A DNA stretch of 64,000 bases from SABY01 sp964523795 (lineage in GTDB: Bacteria > Bacteroidota > Bacteroidia > Bacteroidales > 4484-276), in contig CAZGAO010000012.1 of the NCBI GenBank assembly GCA_964523795.1, forward strand, positions 1 through 64,000. The letters run 5' to 3'. Position 1 is the stretch's first letter, and every line of letters begins with the position of its first letter. The notes beneath the pieces are model-generated. The model worked only from the letters and a program-made list of their open reading frames with translations. It did not search any database and was not told the DNA's origin. Below, one piece after another: positions 24,688 through 32,191 of this stretch. The position numbers and the translations under genes were made by a program.

Positions 24688-26009
24688 GGTATCAATTTTA
24701 CAGTTAAATTTTCTACTTTTATTTTAGTCTTAATAAGCTGTTGATTTAATGTATTGCTTACTGATGAGCAAATAAATGCTCTATCATTTATTGGGTTAAT
24801 TATAAGTAAGGGGCTATCAAAAGTGTCTCCAATAGTTTTTATAGTCAACACCTTGTTAGTATGCACATTGATTATTGTTTCCATAGTGCCAACATGCCTT
24901 TTGCCGTTTAGGGTTTCAGCAAAAAGATAAGCAATGCCTTGGTCAATACCTGCAAAACCTTCAAATTCTTTACTTTCTAATAGTATTGAAACTTTTGATT
25001 TATGGGTTGATAGCTCCAGTTCTGGGAAATACTCTGCTTGAATAGCTATTAATTTGTTAAGAAGTTCTTTTTTGGTTCCCTTTGATAATCTGGGAAAGAA
25101 GTTGATGTATTGATTTTTGTTTTTTACTAATTTTTTGATTTCATCGATTGGTGCATGAGGACAGCCTAAAACAGCACAAAAATGGTGATAATGAAAAAAT
25201 ATTTTGCTTCTAACCTCCATTGGTAATTCTTCTGAATCTTGGTCTGAATGAACTGAAACAGGACTTGGTGTCCTTAGTTTTCGTAGATGACAAGGTATTT
25301 GTTCTTCTTTCTTTTGGTGTTGTTCAATGTTTGCAACATCAACAGACTTTGCTTGCAGAGCAAATGAATATTGTGTAAGAAATGACCGCACTAAAAACCG
25401 TATCTTAAATCCTTTTTTCCATCCTCGGTAGTCAGGGTCAGAAGCTGAATGTTGGTTAGGGTGATTGTATAAAATTTGGTCTGTTGTCGAACCCAAATCA
25501 GTTAGCCAAGAACACAATTGCACAACAAATTTAAAATTTCTTGTGCTTCCCGGAATTTCCACAGAAACAACTGGTGCGTCATCTGTAAATCTTCGATGAG
25601 ATAAAGTTAAACTTGCCCTGGCATCAAAAATACCTGAAAGAAAACTCGCAGTATTGATGCCTGACATTTTTAATTTTGCCGTTGATAAATCAACAGTTGA
25701 TAACAAAAATCCACCAATTGGCAATCCCAAATATTCTAAGTCGCTCTTGAGACATGAAATATCCGAACTTTCAATCGGCATAATCAACCACTTACCATTT
25801 CCAATCTCGTAGGTGACATTAAAATTATAGCATGAATTGAAATATTGACAAATCTTAGTAAGGATATCAGTTGCGATGATATTCATTCGCCTGGGTTCCA
25901 TTCCCCATTTTTTAAAAGGAAGGTCAATTACAAAAGTGTGTTTATCTATTTTTCCACTTCCTACTAACAGCCCAAGAATATATGCTTTAATATGATTAAC
26001 CTTCTCCAT
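24684..26009 (-). CDS. Double LAGLIDADG-like protein lacking catalytic acids
   Basis: A 441-residue protein. Residues 11-19 read ILGLLVGSG and residues 124-132 read LSGIFDARA. They match the two helices of a monomeric LAGLIDADG protein in sequence and spacing (about 113 residues), and each is followed by beta-strand and helix patterns of that fold (VVSVEIPGS, FVVQLCSWLTDLG, GFKIRFLVRS). The catalytic Asp at motif position 8 is Ser18 in the first and Arg131 in the second, so cleavage by this fold is unlikely; DNA binding remains plausible, as in WhiA. A distinct C-terminal domain (about 270-441) holds HYHHFCAVLGCPHAP. It lies between a C5 methyltransferase and a PD-(D/E)xK protein, overlapping both genes. 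Confidence 0.65.
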   Translation of the reverse strand: MEKVNHIKAYILGLLVGSGKIDKHTFVIDLPFKKWGMEPRRMNIIATDILTKICQYFNSCYNFNVTYEIGNGKWLIMPIESSDISCLKSDLEYLGLPIGGFLLSTVDLSTAKLKMSGINTASFLSGIFDARASLTLSHRRFTDDAPVVSVEIPGSTRNFKFVVQLCSWLTDLGSTTDQILYNHPNQHSASDPDYRGWKKGFKIRFLVRSFLTQYSFALQAKSVDVANIEQHQKKEEQIPCHLRKLRTPSPVSVHSDQDSEELPMEVRSKIFFHYHHFCAVLGCPHAPIDEIKKLVKNKNQYINFFPRLSKGTKKELLNKLIAIQAEYFPELELSTHKSKVSILLESKEFEGFAGIDQGIAYLFAETLNGKRHVGTMETIINVHTNKVLTIKTIGDTFDSPLLIINPINDRAFICSSVSNTLNQQLIKTKIKVENLTVKLIP

Positions 26010-27288
26010 TTTCTAAATGTTTTTCTAAGGCTTTGGCAAGAACCCAGGCAAACACAGGTGGAACCGCATTACCAATAACTTTGTAAGCATTCGCAATAGT
26101 TTTATAGGGGAATTGAAAGTTATCAGGAAACGATTGTATCCTTGCGATTTCTCTGATTGTAAACCTTCTATTTTCAAAAGGATGAGTAATACCACAATTT
26201 TCTGGCTGTGCCGAAGCTGTGATTGTGCCATTTATTTCACCTAAGGCAAATCTTCGATAGAAATTAGGTGCGCGATATTTTTTTGGATTATCCCAAATCT
26301 TTCTAAACCGCTCAGACATATCTTCAGGGTTCATACTTTTCCAGGATTTACCTTTTGAAATTGTATTGCTGATTTTATTACGAGGAATTTTCTTTTTGAA
26401 CTTTGATAATGATTCTTCTCCGTCTTCACAAGGACCGATTTTATCAACCATATATTGTCCTCCTGGTGAATATTTCCAGTAATCATTTGCTTGTGGTGCA
26501 TTTTTGGGAATATCACACAGCGCAGAGCCAAGGTATAAGTCGTAAGGATTATCAGTTTCATTTGGTAAATTATATTCAGCCACGATTTGTTCCAACAAGC
26601 TGAAATCAAAGTACTCAAAATCTTTTCTAAATCCGATAATTATTAGTCGTTGGCGATTAGATGGTACTCCATAATTACTTGTTTTCAATAGTTTGTAACA
26701 AGTTTTAAACCCCAATTTTTCAGTTCTCTTTACAATTTCATCAGGAACGCTTGTGCCATCATCCATTTTTGAAGACATTATTCCTTTTACATTCTCAAAA
26801 ACAAATCCGATAGGCTTATTTTTTCTTTGCAAACCAACCTTGAGTAATCTTTCACATTCTTCAAATAGGTTTCCCCTTTCATCATTAATTCCTTTTCTTA
26901 ATCCTGCATTAGAAAACGGCTGACAAGGAAATCCGGCAAGTAAAAAATCAAAATCAGGAATGCTTTCAAAATCTACATCTTTAATATCTTTTTTGTGTAA
27001 TTCGTGATTGTTAAAAAATGATTTATTGGCATTGTAAACATATTCGGCAGCAGGGTCAATGTCGTTAGAGTACTCAATTTCGAATTTTGTTTTCTCGAAA
27101 TATCTATCCCGAAAATCAAAATTTCCCGAAAAACCTAAATCCAATCCTCCGCAACCACTAAAAAGTGATACGATTTTAAATGGCTTGGTCTGGATTTGTG
27201 AAACCTTAAATTTATTGATTTTAAAGTCAATAAACATTTGTGGTTCTTCGACAGCCGAAATTGTTTCTAAATCTGTTTGATTGTACAT
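25996..27288 (-). CDS. DNA (cytosine-5) methyltransferase
   Basis: A 430-residue C5-MTase with all core motifs in order: I LFSGCGGLDLGF (about 42-53), IV GFPCQPFS with nucleophile C122, VI FENVKG (about 164-169), VIII NRQRLIIIGF (about 211-220), and IX-X IARIQSFPDNF and KVIGNAVPP near the end. It methylates cytosine at C5 in a specific site set by the region between VIII and IX. First gene of the leftward operon; the next gene overlaps it by 14 bases. The locus is AT-richer than flanking genes, fitting horizontal acquisition. Confidence 0.93.
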   Translation of the reverse strand: MYNQTDLETISAVEEPQMFIDFKINKFKVSQIQTKPFKIVSLFSGCGGLDLGFSGNFDFRDRYFEKTKFEIEYSNDIDPAAEYVYNANKSFFNNHELHKKDIKDVDFESIPDFDFLLAGFPCQPFSNAGLRKGINDERGNLFEECERLLKVGLQRKNKPIGFVFENVKGIMSSKMDDGTSVPDEIVKRTEKLGFKTCYKLLKTSNYGVPSNRQRLIIIGFRKDFEYFDFSLLEQIVAEYNLPNETDNPYDLYLGSALCDIPKNAPQANDYWKYSPGGQYMVDKIGPCEDGEESLSKFKKKIPRNKISNTISKGKSWKSMNPEDMSERFRKIWDNPKKYRAPNFYRRFALGEINGTITASAQPENCGITHPFENRRFTIREIARIQSFPDNFQFPYKTIANAYKVIGNAVPPVFAWVLAKALEKHLENGEG

Positions 27289-27454
27289 AATGTTTAAAAC
27301 TTTAAAATTAATTGTTTTGTATTTTTGAGCTTATTGTATTTTACTTTTCCCACAGCAAGATTGAGTACATTGTCATTGCATTTGTATTGAAAGAGTGTCT
27401 TTGCAATTTCAATCTTGACGATTTTGACAAAAATACAAAACTATTATAAAAACA

Positions 27455-27488
27455 AAAATGGTGTAACAAAATTTTGCCACACCATTTT
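27455..27488 (-). terminator. Terminator after the thioredoxin genes
   Basis: A 10-bp stem AAAATGGTGT/ACACCATTTT with a 14-base loop, followed on the minus strand by TTGTTTTTA. It separates the thioredoxin genes from the methyltransferase operon. Nearby (about 27357-27418) CAAGATTG and CAATCTTG form a long-spaced inverted repeat of unknown meaning. Confidence 0.7.
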
Positions 27489-27522
27489 CTTTATGAAGAT
27501 ACTTACATGTTCGCTTGAAGGA

Positions 27523-27897
27523 CTAATTGACTACTTCTTCTTTTTTATTTTTCAGCAGCACATCCTCGATTACCTGCTTTAGGCTTTCTTTGGGCAATGC
27601 GCCCTGGGCCATCTGCGGCTGCTCTTCGCCGGGGCAGAAAAGCAGCGAGGGAATACTGCGGATACCAAAGGCTGCCGAGAGTTCCTGCTGTGCTTCGGTA
27701 TCAATTTTATAAATATTGATTTTACCCTTGTATTCTTCGGCCAGTTCTTCCAAAATCGGAGCTACCATTTTGCAGGGCTGACACCAATCGGCATAAAAAT
27801 CGATCAAACAAGGCAAATCGCCTTCAAATTTCCACTCCTTATTTTCTTCGAAATTAAATACTTTGTTCAGAAATGTTTCTTTTGTTAAATGTTCCAT
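27523..27897 (-). CDS. Thioredoxin (cytoplasmic)
   Basis: A 124-residue thioredoxin with active site WCQPC in FYADWCQPCKMVAPIL and the cis-proline in RSIPSLLF. There is no signal peptide. It follows by 36 bases a lipoprotein thioredoxin of very similar sequence, so the pair likely arose by duplication and now serves two compartments. Confidence 0.92.
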   Translation of the reverse strand: MEHLTKETFLNKVFNFEENKEWKFEGDLPCLIDFYADWCQPCKMVAPILEELAEEYKGKINIYKIDTEAQQELSAAFGIRSIPSLLFCPGEEQPQMAQGALPKESLKQVIEDVLLKNKKEEVVN

Positions 27898-27933
27898 TGT
27901 AAAATTTCAGTTTTACTGTTTATAAAAAATAAT

Positions 27934-28443
27934 TTATTTGCTTAATAATACTTCGTTTATAATCCGCTCGAAGGCCGCTTTATCCTTGTAACCCTTGTCA
28001 AGCTGGGGTTGTCCGCTAACTGGGATGTAAAGAAAAGTAGGGATGCTTTGCACCTGAAAAACAGCGGCAAGTTCCTTTTCGTCTTCGGTATCAATTTTAT
28101 ACACCTTCACTTTGCCGGCATAGTCTTTCGAAATTTCTTCCAAAATGGGAGCTACCATTTTGCAAGGCTTACACCAATCGGCGTAAAAGTCGATGATGGC
28201 TGGTTCGCTGCCCTCGTAAACCCATTCCTGCGGGTTGGCCTCATAGTCCCAGATTTTCTCTTTAAAAGTGGCCACAGTCAGGTACTCGGGCTTGGTGGTT
28301 TCGCTATCAGCATTGCCACCGGTATTTTCGACTACTGGTGTATCCGTGCCATTTTTAGGATTTTCGCTATTTGCATTCGAGCAGGCCACCGCCGTTACCG
28401 AAACAAAGAATCCTGCTATTATTACCATCAATACTCTATTCAT
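27934..28443 (-). CDS. Thioredoxin-domain lipoprotein (envelope)
   Basis: A 169-residue protein with an N-terminal lipoprotein signal (IIAGFFVSVTAVACSN), a Ser/Asn/Glu-rich linker to about residue 50, and a thioredoxin domain with WCKPC and the cis-proline QSIPTFLY. It would act in the periplasm or at the outer membrane in disulfide exchange. Sister gene of 27523-27897 and probably in the same transcript. Confidence 0.9.
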   Translation of the reverse strand: MNRVLMVIIAGFFVSVTAVACSNANSENPKNGTDTPVVENTGGNADSETTKPEYLTVATFKEKIWDYEANPQEWVYEGSEPAIIDFYADWCKPCKMVAPILEEISKDYAGKVKVYKIDTEDEKELAAVFQVQSIPTFLYIPVSGQPQLDKGYKDKAAFERIINEVLLSK

Positions 28444-28673
28444 AATATTTAATTTTTATCAGTGTTTGTTTAGATTAAATTCGCTGCAAAAGTACATAAA
28501 AAACTTTAATTAAATCGTTTTAGTATCACTTTTAACTATTTTTGCAAAAATGCTTTTAAAGCAAAGATTAGCCGCTAAGATTCCAAGGCACTAAGAAACA
28601 CGAAGGATTGTTAAGGGGTAGAAAGGTATTTTTTGCAATATTTTGAAAGGTATAAACACACACAAATTAAATA

Positions 28674-29132
28674 ATGATGAGAAATTTACTGGAACATTTA
28701 AAGCCGATGGAATTTGAGTCGGCCTTTTCGAATGATGAGCAGTGCTTGGAATTTTTGGCCAACGAAAAATGGAAGGATGGCTTTGTGTGTCGCAAATGCG
28801 GGCATACCAACTATTGCAAGGGCAAGACTGCGTTTTCGCGCCGCTGCACCCGCTGCAAGGCCGATGAGTCGGCCACGGCCCACACCATATTTCACCGCTG
28901 CAAAATAAACCTGCCCCAGGCCTTCGAGATTGCCTACACGGTTTGTACAACGCCAAAAATATCGACTTACGAATTGTCGCGAAAGCTGGAAAAACGGCAG
29001 ATGACCTGCTGGAAATTTAAAAAGAAAATCACCGAGTGCATTCATCGGCACGGCGATCTTCAGTTTATCGAGGAAGGAAATACCAGTTCCAGTTCGCCCA
29101 GTTCGGCAAGCTCACTGGCCGCTGAAGACTAA
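28674..29132 (+). CDS. Orphan IS1595-type zinc-ribbon protein
   Basis: A 152-residue protein matching only the N-terminal part of IS1595-family transposases. FSNDEQCLEFLANEKW is followed by a zinc ribbon (CRKCGHTNY, with CTRCKA as the second knuckle), then the helical segment with ISTYELSRKLEKRQMTCWKFKKKI. The DDE catalytic domain is absent, yet the frame ends cleanly in a Ser-rich tail. It could be a domesticated DNA-binding protein or a truncated transposase. A dispersed repeat begins 2 bases after its stop codon. Confidence 0.7.
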   Translation: MMRNLLEHLKPMEFESAFSNDEQCLEFLANEKWKDGFVCRKCGHTNYCKGKTAFSRRCTRCKADESATAHTIFHRCKINLPQAFEIAYTVCTTPKISTYELSRKLEKRQMTCWKFKKKITECIHRHGDLQFIEEGNTSSSSPSSASSLAAED

Positions 29133-29133
29133 G

Positions 29134-29345
29134 TAGTGCCTGTCTTTAAAGTACCATTTAGAAAAACATACGATTTCAGATTTGCGCCGAGCTCCGCTCG
29201 TGCATCCTCGAAAAGTTACGAAAATTAAAATTTTCTACTTTTCGGGACGATTTTAGATTTAAGATGTTGGTGGTATTCAGCACAATCTAAAATCCTTAAT
29301 CTTCAATCTTAAATCAAAAAAAGTCAACTTCATGGACAAACACTA
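29134..29345. repeat. Dispersed modular repeat, copy D
   Basis: Complete copy: left terminus TAGTGCCTGTCTTTAAAGTA, right terminus GTCAACTTCATGGACAAACACTA. The core (ATACGATTTCAGATT, GATGTTGGTGGTATTCAGCA, ATCTAAAATCC) is split by the CATCCTCGAAAAG..TTTTCGGGAC hairpin module (29201-29249). The left end directly abuts the stop codon of 28674-29132. Bases 29346-29572 continue with fragments of the hairpin module and no gene. Confidence 0.75.
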
Positions 29346-29572
29346 AGTAATGCCGACTGAAGACTGCCGATCCCGAAAAGTAAAAAATCTTTGATTTTTG
29401 TAGTACGGCAAGCTCACTGACAAATTTTTCGAGGATGTTGCTAAATCCAGGATTCTTGAATCCTGGGCTCGAAAAACTTTATAATAAGCTTGTCGAATTA
29501 TGAAATCGAATCCCGAAGTTTCGGGATGGTTTTTCGGCAATAACAACTGCGGTCAGTGAGCCTGCCGAACTG

Positions 29573-31339
29573 CTACTTTTTGTTCCTGCGTTCGCGCCGC
29601 TCCAGCTTGCGCTCTTCCCGTGCTTGCCCTCTTTCGTATTGCTTTCGTGGCGAAACAATGTTTGGGAGTATTGTAGCCTTTATGCCGCTAACGAGCGATT
29701 TTATCAAATAATTAAAAATCCCCTTATTCTTATCGCGTTCAAAAAATATTTCGGATACCTTGGGTTCTTCGGTGCTCTTGGCAGGAGGGTTAAATTGACG
29801 AATCACTGCGTTGGCCAGAGCCGCCAAAAGACCCAGTTCCTCTTTTTCGCGATCCCGCACATTGGCCAAGCCACCAATCTTTAAGCTGTCGTAGCGCATT
29901 AGAAGCGTTCCCTCGGCAAAGTCCTGATTAGCTTTAGCCTCAAAAGTTAATGATTGAATCAACCCCTGTTTTATTTCTATATTTTCGGCATTTACCAGCA
30001 ATTGATTAAAGGCTGTCATGTCCATAGCTCCCACCGATCCACTGAAGCTAAAGTCGGCCTGCTGAATATTTTGGGGAAAGGAAACCAGGAGCTTTAGCTG
30101 GCCGGCATCAAACATATTGCCTTGCAAATCCCAGCGCATAGATCCATTTTTAGCGATATAATCCGAAATATTTGAAACATGGGTAATGGTGGCATAAACA
30201 CCACCGATGGGAACTTTCCCTACCTCGGTAGCTCCGGCTGAAAGCTGCTCGTAGAGAACCTGCGAATCTTTAACTTCGATTTTATCAACCGCCAAACCCA
30301 TTTTCAAGGCGGCAAGTGCCTGCTGTGGAAGTTTGGGGTAGCTGCTTTCATCCAGGGGAATGTTTTTGTCGCGATAGGCATTTAGGGATAAATTGCTAAG
30401 GATAATATTGCTGATAACAATCTCATTTTTTAATACAAACTTTTCGAGGTCAAAATCCTGAATTTCGAGGCTGGCAAGCTGCACATCCATGCGGTCGGTT
30501 TGTCGTCCAAACTTTTTCCCAAACTCGGATTTGGAATACCGGGGCATGACCTTAATATCGCTAAGTACGATATTTTTGTATCCATCGTGGTTTTGCAATT
30601 CGCCCACTTTGATGGCATAAAAGCCGCCGTCAGGGTAAAAACTGACCCCGGCAATACCGACAGTGGTTTTTTCGATGGTTCTGCTGATAAGCGATTTTAA
30701 ATCCTGACCCTTGCTGTATTCAAGGTTTTGGATTTCCACATCTATTTTTGCCGCTTCCGCCATAACCCGATCCTGCTGCTTTTTGAGATAAGAATAACGT
30801 GCTCCTTCTATTTTAAATGATGCCAGCGAAATACTTTCGATGCCACCCGACTTTGCGGCGGTATCATTCTTTTGCTTCTCGCTCTGCGATTTGGCTTGTT
30901 TTTTTTCTTCCACAGTCAAATAATCAATCATGGTAATTTTGGGCTGCGAAAACACTATTTCCTCCAATTGAATATCATCGAGATTGAGGGATAAATTTTG
31001 GCTAATTCCTTTGATTGTCAATTTGGGCACAATGATCTTGTAAAGCATCGGATACTTAAAACGCAGCGAGTCGGGAGCCTGATAAAAAGCCTCGTGAGGA
31101 CTTAGGTGCAAATTTTTGATGACAAGACTTCCCGAAAATATATTAAGCCTCACTGCATCAAAACGAATATCGTAAACCTGGCTCAACTCCGATCCCTGGT
31201 ACTCTTTTGCGAGGAGCTTACGCGCCATTTTTTCCGCATTTTGGTTGAGATAGAAAATAGCTCCTGCCAACAAGAGCAGGATAACTCCGATAACGATTCC
31301 AACAATTTTCAGGATTTTGGTAGTAGAAGATTTTTTCAC
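29573..31339 (-). CDS. AsmA-like / DUF748-like membrane-anchored protein
   Basis: A 588-residue protein with one N-terminal membrane anchor (about 9-29), then long beta-rich sequence with repeated RFDAVRLNIFSGSLVIKNLHL-style segments, typical of AsmA-like proteins that bridge the periplasm, ending in a strongly basic tail (GQAREERKLERRERRNKK). Possible role in lipid transfer or envelope assembly by family analogy only. Single gene. Confidence 0.65.
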   Translation of the reverse strand: MKKSSTTKILKIVGIVIGVILLLLAGAIFYLNQNAEKMARKLLAKEYQGSELSQVYDIRFDAVRLNIFSGSLVIKNLHLSPHEAFYQAPDSLRFKYPMLYKIIVPKLTIKGISQNLSLNLDDIQLEEIVFSQPKITMIDYLTVEEKKQAKSQSEKQKNDTAAKSGGIESISLASFKIEGARYSYLKKQQDRVMAEAAKIDVEIQNLEYSKGQDLKSLISRTIEKTTVGIAGVSFYPDGGFYAIKVGELQNHDGYKNIVLSDIKVMPRYSKSEFGKKFGRQTDRMDVQLASLEIQDFDLEKFVLKNEIVISNIILSNLSLNAYRDKNIPLDESSYPKLPQQALAALKMGLAVDKIEVKDSQVLYEQLSAGATEVGKVPIGGVYATITHVSNISDYIAKNGSMRWDLQGNMFDAGQLKLLVSFPQNIQQADFSFSGSVGAMDMTAFNQLLVNAENIEIKQGLIQSLTFEAKANQDFAEGTLLMRYDSLKIGGLANVRDREKEELGLLAALANAVIRQFNPPAKSTEEPKVSEIFFERDKNKGIFNYLIKSLVSGIKATILPNIVSPRKQYERGQAREERKLERRERRNKK

Positions 31340-31603
31340 AGCTATTCAAATTAAATTTCCGGCCAAAAATAACTAAGTTGATTAATATGCAATCTTTTAA
31401 AAATTCAAATTTTAAAAAAACAGCGGTTAAGCCACAACTGCAAAATTTTAAAATGTGCAATCAGCGTGATTTATGGTGGGTTTTTCCAAAAACATTCGGT
31501 GGTGCGCCATTTTGGTTTACCACAGATAAGCACAGATTCACACAGATTATTTTTTCCAATACCGAACGATTCCTTTCATTTCAAAGTGTAACTTTGCATC
31601 AAA

Positions 31604-31902
31604 TATTGCATTGCCAATGGTGCCAGCCGCAAGGAAGCCATCCTGCCCTTTATCCGCTCGGCCATCCGTAAGGCCTTTAACCCCCAAATAGCCACCATGT
31701 CGGTGCTCGGGCTGATTGCGCTGCCGGGTACACTTACCGGACAAATCATTGGAGGCTCAGAGCTCCCGATATAGCCATCAAATATCAAATCCTGCTTATG
31801 CTGGCCATCTTTATCGCCTGCATGATTACTGTAGTTATCACCATCAATCTGGCCAACCATTTTTTGTTTGGCGAATGGGATGATTTTGAAAGTTTCAGCT
31901 AG
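31604..31902 (+). pseudogene. Remnant of a FetB/UPF0014 ABC permease
   Basis: The + strand encodes ANGASRKEAILPFIRSAIRK and MSVLGLIALPGTLTGQIIGGS, the conserved end of the UPF0014 (FetB/YbbM) permease, then a frameshift near 31757. The tail resumes as DIAIKYQILLMLAIFIACMI and ends GEWDDFESFS* at 31902. The first two thirds of the gene are missing; upstream bases 31340-31603 show only AT-rich sequence and short direct repeats. Clearly inactive. Confidence 0.75.
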
Positions 31903-31983
31903 CGAAATAAATTATCAATGGCATATTTTCGCAAATGTGTGTATTTCAGGAGATTTCATGGCAATTACTAAGTAAAAATTAGA

Positions 31984-32030
31984 CAAAAAAAATCCCGGAA
32001 ATCATTGACTAATCAACGACATCCGGGATT
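31984..32030 (-). terminator. Terminator after tRNA-His
   Basis: On the minus strand AATCCCGGA and TCCGGGATT form a 9-bp stem around a 22-base loop that also contains TTGATTAGTCAA, followed by eight T residues. Confidence 0.75.
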
Positions 32031-32035
32031 TGTCG

Positions 32036-32110
32036 GGTGCCTGATGGGATTTGAACCCACGACCCCTGGAACCACAATCCAGTGCTCTAACCAACTGAGC
32101 TACAAGCACC
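32036..32110 (-). tRNA. tRNA-His (anticodon GTG)
   Basis: The cloverleaf reads GGTGCTTG at the 5' end against CAGGCACC. The extra G-1 is opposite C73, the hallmark of tRNA-His. The anticodon arm is CTGGA-TTGTGGT-TCCAG and the T loop TTCAAAT. CCA is not encoded. Confidence 0.95.
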
Positions 32111-32191
32111 ATGTTAAGAACGTTTCCGTAAAACGGAGTGCAAAGGTAAAACATTTTAGGATTTTAAAAACTAAATCCTAAAAAAAATATT

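Noticed and set aside
25996..27288. Homing endonuclease inserted as intein or intron in the methyltransferase
   Set aside because: The methyltransferase motifs are continuous and the LAGLIDADG-like protein is a separate gene with its own start overlapping the methyltransferase end.
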